Of a stretch of DNA of 8,046 nt, positions 1 to 6,230 are shown piece by piece; position 1 is the first letter of the stretch, and every line of letters begins with the position of its first letter. The translations under genes were made by a program, and so were the position numbers. The stretch comes from Gracilibacteraceae bacterium (GTDB lineage Bacteria > Bacillota > Desulfitobacteriia > Desulfitobacteriales > Syntrophobotulaceae): the NCBI GenBank assembly GCA_031255985.1, contig JAIRRL010000126.1, positions 1 to 8,046 on the forward strand, given 5' to 3'. Below the pieces are notes generated by a model. That model worked only from the letters and a program-made list of their open reading frames with translations. It ran no database searches and had not been told where the DNA came from.

Positions 1-1446
1 GACGCCATTCGCTCCACTAACGTCACCGCTTCGGAAGCCGGAGGCATCACCCAGCATATCGGGGCCTATCAGGTCGAATACAAAAGTCAGAAAATTACTT
101 TTTTGGATACTCCTGGACACGAAGCTTTTACCGCCATGCGGGCGCGCGGCGCTCAGGTAACGGATGTCGCCGTGCTGGTCGTGGCGGCGGACGACGGCGT
201 GATGCCGCAAACCGTGGAGTCTGTCAATCACGCCAAAGCGGCGGGGGTGCCGATAATTGTCGCTATCAACAAAATGGACAAGCCGGGCGCCAATCCGGAA
301 CGGGTAAAACAGGAACTGACGGAGCAAGGGCTGCTGGTCGAGGACTGGGGCGGCGACGTAGTGGCCGTGCTGGTCTCCGCCAAAGCGCGGCAGAATATCG
401 AAAATCTGCTGGAGATGATTCTGCTGGTGGCGGAAATGAAAGAATTGAAGGCCGATCCGCTGCGCCCGGCCACAGGTTCCGTCATCGAAGCCAAGCTGGA
501 TAAAGGCAAGGGGCCGGTAGCGACGGTACTGGTGGCGAAAGGGACGCTGAACGTGGGCGACGTTTTTGTCGCCGGCCGCTCCTTCGGCCGCATCCGGGCG
601 ATGGTGGACGACAAGGGCCGGCGCGTCAAAAAAGCGGTTCCGTCCATGCCGGTGGAAATACAGGGTTTATCGGAACCTCCGGACGCCGGCGACGTTTTCC
701 ATGTAGTCGCCGATGAAAAACTGGCGCGCGGAATCGTGGGGGCGCGCATAGACGAACACAAAGCGGAGGAAGTCAAGCAACGGGGCAAGATCAGTCTGGA
801 TGATTTGTTTGAACGGATCAAGGAAGGCGAAGTCAAAGACCTGAACATCATCATCAAGGGCGATGCGCACGGATCGGTCGAAGCGCTCCGTCAGTCACTC
901 GTCAAACTCAGCACGGCGGAAGCCCGCGTCAACATGATTCACGGCGGCGTGGGCAGCATCAGCGAGTCGGACGTTATGTTGGCGGCCGCCTCCAACGCCA
1001 TCATCATCGGCTTCAACGTGCGGCACGACGCGAATATTAAAACGGCCGCCGAGCTGCAGGGGGTGGATATACGTTTATACAGCGTCATCTATAACGCCAT
1101 CGACGATGTAAAAGCGGCGATGGAGGGCTTGCTTGACCCCGATTTTGTCGAAGTGGTTCAGGGCCGGGCGGAAGTGCGCCAGGTGATAAAAGTGCCCAAG
1201 GTTGGCTCCGTCGCCGGTTCGTATGTGTTAAGCGGTAAGATCCTGCGCGCTTCCCAGGTGCGGGTCATCCGGGACGGCGTCGTCGTCTTCACCGGCGCGC
1301 TTGAGTCGCTCCGCCGCTTCAAGGACGATGTAAAAGAAGTGGTGGAAGGATATGAGTGCGGCATCGGCCTGAGTAATTTTAACGACGTCAAGGAAGGCGA
1401 CGTGCTGGAGTCCTATATTATGGAGGAAGTAAAACGTAATTTATGA
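1..1446 (+). CDS. infB: Translation initiation factor IF-2, C-terminal part (cut by window start)
   Basis: IF-2 is the GTPase that brings fMet-tRNA to the 30S subunit and promotes subunit joining. The frame is open from base 1, so the start, the N-terminal domains and the G1 P-loop lie off the window; 481 residues are present. Visible in order (fragment numbering) are the switch I segment GGITQHIG near residues 14-21, the G3 motif DTPGHE at 36-41 with the conserved His40, the G4 motif NKMD at 90-93 and the G5 SAK at 126-128. The beta-barrel domain II follows, then the GDAHGSVEAL segment of the C1 domain near 287-296. The last 100 residues form the fMet-tRNA-binding C2 domain, with SLRRFKDDVKEV and YECGIGL. 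The natural stop TGA at 1444-1446 overlaps the rbfA start as ATGA. Nothing looks broken. A TTG at 103 is inside the G3 region and is not a real start. Confidence 0.98.
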   Translation, partial: DAIRSTNVTASEAGGITQHIGAYQVEYKSQKITFLDTPGHEAFTAMRARGAQVTDVAVLVVAADDGVMPQTVESVNHAKAAGVPIIVAINKMDKPGANPERVKQELTEQGLLVEDWGGDVVAVLVSAKARQNIENLLEMILLVAEMKELKADPLRPATGSVIEAKLDKGKGPVATVLVAKGTLNVGDVFVAGRSFGRIRAMVDDKGRRVKKAVPSMPVEIQGLSEPPDAGDVFHVVADEKLARGIVGARIDEHKAEEVKQRGKISLDDLFERIKEGEVKDLNIIIKGDAHGSVEALRQSLVKLSTAEARVNMIHGGVGSISESDVMLAAASNAIIIGFNVRHDANIKTAAELQGVDIRLYSVIYNAIDDVKAAMEGLLDPDFVEVVQGRAEVRQVIKVPKVGSVAGSYVLSGKILRASQVRVIRDGVVVFTGALESLRRFKDDVKEVVEGYECGIGLSNFNDVKEGDVLESYIMEEVKRNL

Positions 1447-1820
1447 GCAAGCATCGGGTATTTCGCCTGGCCGAGCATATTAAAACCGAAGTCGCGCGCA
1501 TTATCAGCGAAGAGGTAAAAGACCCGCGCCTTGGTTTTGTCACGCTGACCGGGGTGAAAACAGACAAGAGCCTGCGTCTTGCCCGTGTGTACGTCAGTGT
1601 CTTAGGAGAAGAAGCAGCGGTGGCGACAAGCATGAAAGCACTCAACAGCGCGGCCGGTTTTATCCGGGGCGAACTGGGTAAAACCATGACCGCTCATTAT
1701 GTGCCGGAACTGCGGTTTGTGTACGACCCTTCCATCCGGCAAGGGGCGCGGATTTCCGCTGTGCTGCGCGAAGTAGGGGCGACGGAAACGGACGCCTATC
1801 GGGCGGAGGACGAAAATTGA
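1443..1820 (+). CDS. rbfA: Ribosome-binding factor A
   Basis: RbfA binds the 30S subunit and assists late 16S rRNA maturation and cold adaptation. The product is 125 residues, a normal length for the family. It starts MSKHRVFRLAEHIKTEVA, the typical N-terminal helix. It continues with DPRLGFVTLTGV (27-38) and ARVYVSVLG (47-55), then the helix-kink-helix SAAGFIRGELG (69-79) of its KH-like fold, and the family signature LRFVYDPSI (90-98) followed by GARI. The ATG at 1443 overlaps the infB stop (ATGA). The nearest Shine-Dalgarno-like GGAGG at 1422-1426 is about 16 bases away, longer than usual, so translation probably depends on termination-reinitiation from infB. The N-terminal match to the family supports this start. 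The gene ends TGA at 1818-1820, overlapping the next start. Confidence 0.97.
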   Translation: MSKHRVFRLAEHIKTEVARIISEEVKDPRLGFVTLTGVKTDKSLRLARVYVSVLGEEAAVATSMKALNSAAGFIRGELGKTMTAHYVPELRFVYDPSIRQGARISAVLREVGATETDAYRAEDEN

Positions 1821-2818
1821 CGAAGGAAGCGGGCAGACCGGCAAGAGGCGCGGCGAGCGCCATAATCAATCTGCTGACGCAAGCGGAGGCGGCGCTGATT
1901 GTTTCCCATGTCGCTCCCGACGGCGATACGCTGGGGTCGGCTTTGGCTTTGGCCTGGGCGCTGGAGGCGCGGGGAACGGCGGTCACTTGTTTCGACGCGG
2001 AGGAACCGCCGGCCAATCTGCGTTTTTTACCTGGGGCGGAACGGATCGTTCACGCCCTGCCGCCGGTATTGCCGCCGCTCGTCGTTTTCATCGACTGCGC
2101 GGAGGCGCGGCGGGCGGGTTCGCTGCTGCGGCCGGAGTTGCTGCGGGATAAAGTGACGGTCAATATTGACCATCACGTCTCCAATAATCTTTATGCCGAC
2201 TGGAATTATGTGGATACCAGAGCGGCGGCGACCGGCGAGATCATCTACGGGCTGCTGCGCCGCTTAGGCCCCGTCAGAGACGAACGGACGGCGCTCTGCC
2301 TTTATACCGCCATAGTCACGGATACGGGCCGTTTCAGTTTCAGCAACACCACGGCGCGCAGCTTGCGCGTCGCCGCCGCCCTCAGACCTTATGTCGATGT
2401 GGCGGCTTTGAACGAAATGATTTACGAACGCCGCTCGCTGGCGCAGGCGCGTCTGCTGGAGCGGGCCTTGTCCCGCTTGACTTTCCCCGCCGACGGGCGC
2501 GTGGTTTTAGTCGCGCTGTCTTTGGCCGATTACGCCGAAACCGGCGCGGAACTGAATATGAGCGAAAGCGTTATCAATTATATCCGGGCTTTTCAGGGCG
2601 TGGAGGCGGCCGTGCTGCTGAAGGAATCCGAGCCGGGTCTGGTCAAGGTCAGTATGCGCTCGAACGGGCCAACCGACGTCAACCGCGTCGCCGCTTCCTT
2701 TCACGGCGGCGGGCATAAACGGGCCGCCGGCTGCGTCTGCCGGGGAGATCTGCGGACGGTGACAAAAAACGTGCTGGCGGCGCTGAAGGAGGAAATGAAC
2801 TCTGGACGGGATAATTAA
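1817..2818 (+). CDS. nrnA: DHH/DHHA1 phosphoesterase, NrnA-like (oligoribonuclease / pAp phosphatase)
   Basis: NrnA-type enzymes degrade 2-5 nt RNA fragments and dephosphorylate pAp to AMP in the cytoplasm, replacing Orn in Firmicutes. The 333 residues show the Mn-binding DHH motifs in order: H31 and APDGD (33-37, with D35 and D37), FID (D93), NIDHH (116-120) and TDTGRF (168-173). They are followed by the DHHA1 substrate-binding domain with RSNG (281-284) and GGGHKRAAG (297-305). Length is slightly above the roughly 310-320 usual for the family because of a short basic leader (TKEAGRPARGAAS). The start is TTG at 1817, overlapping the rbfA stop as TTGA, with GGAGGA at 1805-1810 and a 6-base spacer. 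The site between rbfA and truB is the usual one in Firmicutes. Specificity (nanoRNA, pAp or c-di-AMP/pApA) cannot be told from sequence; no extra GdpP-type domains are present. The last six codons overlap truB. Confidence 0.94.
   Translation: MTKEAGRPARGAASAIINLLTQAEAALIVSHVAPDGDTLGSALALAWALEARGTAVTCFDAEEPPANLRFLPGAERIVHALPPVLPPLVVFIDCAEARRAGSLLRPELLRDKVTVNIDHHVSNNLYADWNYVDTRAAATGEIIYGLLRRLGPVRDERTALCLYTAIVTDTGRFSFSNTTARSLRVAAALRPYVDVAALNEMIYERRSLAQARLLERALSRLTFPADGRVVLVALSLADYAETGAELNMSESVINYIRAFQGVEAAVLLKESEPGLVKVSMRSNGPTDVNRVAASFHGGGHKRAAGCVCRGDLRTVTKNVLAALKEEMNSGRDN
2786..2792 (+). promoter_or_regulatory. Shine-Dalgarno for truB, decides a CTG start
   Basis: AAGGAGG, a perfect anti-16S match, lies inside the nrnA coding region. 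A 9-base spacer separates it from the CTG at 2802. The same SD would be about 27 bases from the TTG at 2820, too far to serve it. The ATG at 2795 is only 2 bases away and in the nrnA frame, where it stops after a few codons. Confidence 0.75.
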
Positions 2819-3734
2819 TTTGCGCAAGGAGAGCGGGATGACGTCGATGGATGCGCTGCGCCGTCTGCGCGCCCTTCTCCGCGTGAAAAAGAGCGGGCAC
2901 AGCGGCACCTTGGATCCCAGCGCGACCGGTGTCCTGCCCGTGTGTCTCGGCCAGGCGACGCGGTTAGCCGAATATTATACCAGCCAGAAAAAACGCTACC
3001 GGGCGGAGGCGACTTTCGGCGTCGTCACGGATACAGGCGACGGGGAGGGAACGGTTTTAGGCCGGGAAGCGCCGCAGATCAGTCAGGAGGCGGCGCGAAA
3101 GTCACTTTTTTCTTTTACCGGCAAAATAAAGCAGACGCCGCCCATGTTTTCCGCCGTGCATCACAAGGGACAAAGACTTTATGATCTTGCCCGCCGGGGC
3201 GTCGTGGTGGACAGAGCGGAGCGGGAAACAGAGATTTACGAGATAAAATGGCTGGAATGGACGCCGGATCGCTACCCGCGGGCTGTGTTTGAAGTGGCCT
3301 GCCGGCACGGAACTTACATTCGCTCCTTATGTAGCGACCTCGGCGATCGTCTGGGTTGCGGCGCTCATATGTCGGCTCTTTGCCGCCTGGAGGCCGGCCC
3401 TTTTCGCCTGGAGGAAAGCGTCAGTCTGGCTGAAATCTCGGCGCGCTTTGCCGCGGGGGATTTGAGTTTTATTCTGCCGCTCGGCTGGGGTCTGAATCTG
3501 CCGGTGCTGGAATTGCCGCTTGCCCGCGTTCCGGCTTTCCGGCAGGGGTTGGCGTCGGCGCTGGCGCGCTTGGGCGCGTCTCAGCAGCCAGCCGGGGCTT
3601 GCGCCGTATATTGCGAGGGGGAGTTTTTGGGCGTCGGTCGGGTGGAAGCGGGAGAACTGCGTCCGGATAAAGTTTTGCGCGCCGCCGGCGGGGGCGAACG
3701 CGAGAAAAACGATTCAAGGCGGGAAACAGTGTGA
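2802..3734 (+). CDS. truB: tRNA pseudouridine(55) synthase, CTG start
   Basis: TruB isomerises U55 in the T-loop of tRNAs. The frame opens after a TGA at 2796-2798, and the best start is CTG at 2802. It yields MDGIINLRKESGMTS, reproducing the first beta-strand that TruB proteins carry, and has a perfect SD. This gives 310 residues. Key elements are GHSGTLDP (32-39) with the catalytic aspartate D38, GVLPVCLGQATRL (43-55), KRY (64-66) with the base-stacking tyrosine, the thumb-loop region with PPMFSAVHHKGQRLYDLAR, and GTYIRSLCSDLG. The C-terminal end (LPLARVPAFRQGLAS, then GEFLGVGRVE) is PUA-like. The usual KPxG motif reads KESG here, and the commonly seen histidine after TS is methionine. The gene overlaps nrnA by 17 bases, and its stop TGA at 3732-3734 overlaps ribF as GTGA. 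Starting at TTG 2820 would lose the N-terminal strand. Confidence 0.95.
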   Translation: MDGIINLRKESGMTSMDALRRLRALLRVKKSGHSGTLDPSATGVLPVCLGQATRLAEYYTSQKKRYRAEATFGVVTDTGDGEGTVLGREAPQISQEAARKSLFSFTGKIKQTPPMFSAVHHKGQRLYDLARRGVVVDRAERETEIYEIKWLEWTPDRYPRAVFEVACRHGTYIRSLCSDLGDRLGCGAHMSALCRLEAGPFRLEESVSLAEISARFAAGDLSFILPLGWGLNLPVLELPLARVPAFRQGLASALARLGASQQPAGACAVYCEGEFLGVGRVEAGELRPDKVLRAAGGGEREKNDSRRETV

Positions 3735-4678
3735 AAGTATGGAATTTTGGGGAACGGGAAAAAGAAAGCCAACCGGCGGTGCTGGCGCTGGGCAATTTCG
3801 ACGGGGTACACCGCGGGCATCAGCACTTGCTCCGGCGGGGCAAAGAGATTGCCGTTCGGCGCGGGCTGCCGTTCGGGGCCTTGCTTTTTGATCCGCATCC
3901 CCTGAAAGTACTTAGTCCGGAAAAAGAATTAAATCTGCTGTCTGACCAGGAAACAAAAATCCGCTGGCTGGGGGAATGCGGCGTGGACAGCGTCTGCCTC
4001 ATCCCTTTTGACCGGGAACTGGCGGACACGCCGCCGCCCGATTTTGCCCGGCGTCTCCTGTTGCCGCTGGGAACGGCGCACGCCGTCGTCGGCTTCAATT
4101 ATTCCTTTGGCCGGGGCGGAAAAGGAAAACCGGAAGATTTGCGCCGTCTGGGGCGGGAATATGGGTTCGGCGTCAGCGTCGCGCGGGCGCAACGACTGGG
4201 CCAGCGCGTCATTTCCTCTTCCGCGATCCGCGCGAGCCTGGCGGAAGGCGATTTGACGCTGGCCGCTGCGATGATGGGCCGCAGCCCCTGTATCAAAGGA
4301 CGGGTGGAAGCCGGAGACGGACGCGGACGGCGGCTGGGATTCCCAACCGCCAATCTGCGCCTGGCGGATGATTTGCTGACGCCGGCCAATGGGGTTTACG
4401 CCGCGCGCGGGCTTATCGGCGGTCTCTGGTATGACGGCATGTTGAACGTCGGCGTGCGCCCTACCTTTGGCGAGGGTCTCCCGCGCGCGATTGAGGCGCA
4501 TTTCTTCGATTTAAGCCAAGATCTGTACGGACAGGAAATATTTTTGACCTTGGAACTGAGACTGCGGGGCGAGCGCCGTTTCGCAAGCGCGGCGGCCATA
4601 AGCGCCCAGCTGAGAGAAGACGAGACGGCGGCGCGGCGCTACCTGCGGGCACCGCGGTTTTCCGGCCGGATCAAGTGA
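3731..4678 (+). CDS. ribF: Bifunctional riboflavin kinase / FAD synthetase
   Basis: RibF phosphorylates riboflavin to FMN and then adenylylates FMN to FAD. The 315 residues contain both domains. The N-terminal nucleotidyltransferase has GNFDGVHRGH (21-30), FDPHP (53-57), NYSFGRGGKG (123-132) and ISSSAIR (161-167). The C-terminal flavokinase has IKGRV (188-192), RGRRLGFPTAN (198-208), GVYAARG (221-227), NVGVRPTFG (239-247) and IEAHFFDLSQDLYG (254-267), whose E255 matches the catalytic glutamate. The GTG start at 3731 overlaps the truB stop, with a purine-rich AAGGCGGG at 3716-3723. Its place after truB is standard for Firmicutes. rpsO, the frequent next gene, is not here. Instead the stop (4676-4678) lies inside the 3' end of a convergent gene. 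No FMN riboswitch is present or expected within an operon. Both active sites look intact. Confidence 0.97.
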   Translation: MKVWNFGEREKESQPAVLALGNFDGVHRGHQHLLRRGKEIAVRRGLPFGALLFDPHPLKVLSPEKELNLLSDQETKIRWLGECGVDSVCLIPFDRELADTPPPDFARRLLLPLGTAHAVVGFNYSFGRGGKGKPEDLRRLGREYGFGVSVARAQRLGQRVISSSAIRASLAEGDLTLAAAMMGRSPCIKGRVEAGDGRGRRLGFPTANLRLADDLLTPANGVYAARGLIGGLWYDGMLNVGVRPTFGEGLPRAIEAHFFDLSQDLYGQEIFLTLELRLRGERRFASAAAISAQLREDETAARRYLRAPRFSGRIK

Positions 4679-5303
4679 ATCGCCGCATAAATTCAGCGAC
4701 AAAAGCGAGTAAAACGTGAACGGAAGGTTCCAGCCCGATGCTGCTGTCAAGGCAAAGATGGTAATTAAAGGAAGCGCCCCATTTGCGCTGGGTAAAATAA
4801 GAGCAGTATTCGCGCCGGTTCTTATCCTGCCGCTTGATATAGGAATCAAGGTCGGAGCGCGTTTCATTGTAATGTTTCCGCGCAAAAAGCACGCGGTATT
4901 CCAGGGGAGCGTAAATAAAAACGCGAGCGCAGCAAACTTTGTCCCGCAAAACATAGTCGGCGTTACGGCCGACGATGACGCAGGATTTTTCCGCGGCCAG
5001 GCGCTGGATGATCGAGGATTGGGCTAAAAAAACCTGATCCGTTATCGGAACAGAGACGCCGGCGCCGGCGGTAAAGGCGCTGGCGCCGGGGAGATTGTGC
5101 GCCGGGAAAGCGAAACAGAGACGGGAAGTTTTCCGATGTTCCACCTCTTTGATATACTCGGCGGCGAAACCGGTTTCCACCGCCGCCAGCTCAATCAATT
5201 CCCGGTCGTAGAACGCGACGCCCAGTTTTTCCGCGAGAAGCTGACCGATGAGCCTGCCGCCGGAGCCGAATTCGCGGGCGATGGTTACGCAGTATTGTTC
5301 CAT
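4671..5303 (-). CDS. Cytidylate kinase-like family P-loop protein
   Basis: This 210-residue protein belongs to the cytidylate kinase-like family, a nucleoside-monophosphate-kinase fold distinct from the housekeeping Cmk. Seen directly: the family's P-loop variant REFGSGGRLIG at 10-20, which lacks the usual GK[ST]; FYDRELIELAA (31-41); VIVGRNADYVL (109-119), corresponding to the family's GR-ADY element; and a lid region with DKNRREYCSYF (160-170) and KWGASFNYHLCLDSS (174-188). There is no signal peptide or membrane segment. The ATG at 5301-5303 is preceded by AGGTG (5311-5315) at a 7-base spacing, with a small hairpin just upstream. It lies 56 bases after larE on the same strand and probably shares its transcript. 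Its stop (4671-4673) overlaps the 3' end of ribF by 8 bases. CMP kinase activity is not established for this family, and the true substrate cannot be told here. Confidence 0.88.
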   Translation of the reverse strand: MEQYCVTIAREFGSGGRLIGQLLAEKLGVAFYDRELIELAAVETGFAAEYIKEVEHRKTSRLCFAFPAHNLPGASAFTAGAGVSVPITDQVFLAQSSIIQRLAAEKSCVIVGRNADYVLRDKVCCARVFIYAPLEYRVLFARKHYNETRSDLDSYIKRQDKNRREYCSYFTQRKWGASFNYHLCLDSSIGLEPSVHVLLAFVAEFMRRFT

Positions 5304-5315
5304 GATATATCACCT

Positions 5316-5334
5316 GGGGCTGGTTAATCGCCCC
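5316..5334 (-). promoter_or_regulatory. Hairpin abutting the SD of the kinase-like gene
   Basis: Read on the minus strand, GGGGC (5334-5330) pairs with GCCCC (5320-5316) around the 9-base loop GATTAACCA. AGGTGA, the Shine-Dalgarno of the kinase-like gene, follows without a gap. It resembles the hairpin upstream of larE in stem length, loop length and loop content. It is not followed by a U-run in either direction close enough for a good terminator. The rest of this 56-base gap is an AT-rich stretch (5335-5350) with no promoter I can support. A regulatory role is only a suggestion. Confidence 0.35.
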
Positions 5335-5359
5335 TAAAAATAAATTTTTTCCGAACTCC

Positions 5360-6178
5360 TTATGAAGACGGCGGCAAGGTATCGTTCATGCTGCCGCTGC
5401 GGTAGCCGAGCAGGTCAAGAGCCACATAGGCGAAGCCTAAGCCGCGCAAGTGGGAATATACTTTTTCCCGAACCGCGCGCTCGTATAAGAGAGCAAACCC
5501 GGCTTCGTCGGTTTCCAGCCGGGCGGCGGCGCCGCCGTGACAGCGGACGCGAACCTGTTTGAGACCCAGATCAAGTAAAAACTGTTCGCTGAGGTCGATT
5601 TGCCGGAGACGCTCGGCTGTGATGCGTTCGCCATAGGGAAAACGCGAAGCCAGGCAGGCAAAAGACGGTTTATCCCAAGTGGAAAGGCCAAGACGCCGCG
5701 ACAGTTCACGGATTTCCGCCTTGGTCAGGCCGGCGTGACGCAGCGGGCTTTTCACTCCCTGTTCCGCCGCCGCCGTCAGTCCCGGCCGATAGTCGCCTTC
5801 GTCGTCAAGATTGGAGCCGTCCGCAATATGCGGCAGATTATATGCAAGGGCTATTTGCCTGATTTTACCAAATAAATTGTGCTTGCACAGATAGCATCTG
5901 TTGGGAGGATTATATGCAAATCCTTCAATCGCAAGCTCGTCGGAGGGACAAATCACATGCTCTATGCCGGCGGCGGCGCAAAAAGCGACGGCCGCGTCCA
6001 ATTCCCGGACGGGAAAGGTTGCGGAACGCGCCGTGACCGCTAAGGCGCGGGAACCGAGGACGGCGTGAGCCGTATACAGCAGATAAGTCGAGTCCACGCC
6101 GCCGGAAAAGGCCACCGCGAGACCGCCCAGGTTTTTGAGATATTCCTTCAGTTTTTCCTGTTTTTCTGCCAGCGGCAC
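5360..6178 (-). CDS. larE: LarE-type ATP-dependent sulfur transferase (nickel-pincer nucleotide synthesis), three-cysteine form
   Basis: LarE adenylylates the carboxylates of pyridinium biscarboxylate mononucleotide and inserts sulfur, making the precursor that LarC loads with nickel for lactate racemase and relatives. The 272 residues show the PP-loop SGGVDST (25-31), NRCYLCKHNLF (93-103), DGSNLDDEGDYRPG (120-133), DKPSFACLASRFPYG (169-183) and the C-terminal LDLLGYRSGSMND (254-266). C175 matches the sulfur-donor cysteine (Cys176 of Lactiplantibacillus plantarum LarE). C95 and C98 form an added CxxC that the L. plantarum protein lacks and that is found in LarE forms reported to hold an iron-sulfur cluster, such as that of Thermotoga maritima. 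The start is GTG at 6176-6178, with AAGGTG (6186-6191) and a 7-base spacer. No larA, larB or larC is in the window. It has its own promoter. A relative acting on another substrate is possible. Confidence 0.9.
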   Translation of the reverse strand: MPLAEKQEKLKEYLKNLGGLAVAFSGGVDSTYLLYTAHAVLGSRALAVTARSATFPVRELDAAVAFCAAAGIEHVICPSDELAIEGFAYNPPNRCYLCKHNLFGKIRQIALAYNLPHIADGSNLDDEGDYRPGLTAAAEQGVKSPLRHAGLTKAEIRELSRRLGLSTWDKPSFACLASRFPYGERITAERLRQIDLSEQFLLDLGLKQVRVRCHGGAAARLETDEAGFALLYERAVREKVYSHLRGLGFAYVALDLLGYRSGSMNDTLPPSS

Positions 6179-6191
6179 GCCAAGTCACCTT

Positions 6192-6210
6192 CCGGCCGGT
6201 TATTTGCCGG
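6192..6210 (-). promoter_or_regulatory. Hairpin in the larE leader abutting its SD
   Basis: On the minus strand CCGGC (6210-6206) pairs with GCCGG (6196-6192) around the 9-base loop AAATAACCG, and AAGGTGA with the larE Shine-Dalgarno follows directly. It lies in the predicted 5' leader, between the promoter and the start. ACCGGC also occurs here as a direct repeat, so alternative pairings exist. The similarity to the hairpin upstream of the kinase-like gene is the main reason to list it. Function is unproven. Confidence 0.35.
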
Positions 6211-6230
6211 TCGTTTCTTTGTCCCGCCAT

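Noticed and set aside
228..857. A 209-codon open frame on the minus strand opposite infB
   Set aside because: It lies wholly opposite a clearly functional infB, has low-complexity Ser/Thr/Arg-rich content, and shows no family motif; long antisense frames are expected in GC-rich coding DNA.
2820..2822. TTG at 2820 as the truB start
   Set aside because: It would drop the conserved MDGIIN strand and has no good SD at a proper distance, while CTG 2802 has both.
3929..4501. A 190-codon minus-strand frame opposite ribF, and several shorter ones
   Set aside because: It is the shadow of ribF, whose motifs are all in the plus frame, and it has no recognisable domain of its own.
5316..5350. Plus-strand hairpin GGGGC/GCCCC followed by TAAAAATAAATTTTTT as an intrinsic terminator
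   Set aside because: The stem is only 5 bp and the T-run begins 11 bases after it with A-rich sequence between; no plus-strand gene ends nearby. On the minus strand the hairpin is followed by an SD, not a U-run.
5353..5360. AAGGAG-like SD on the minus strand just after the larE stop
   Set aside because: No ATG, GTG, TTG or CTG follows at a usable spacing, so it does not lead a small gene.
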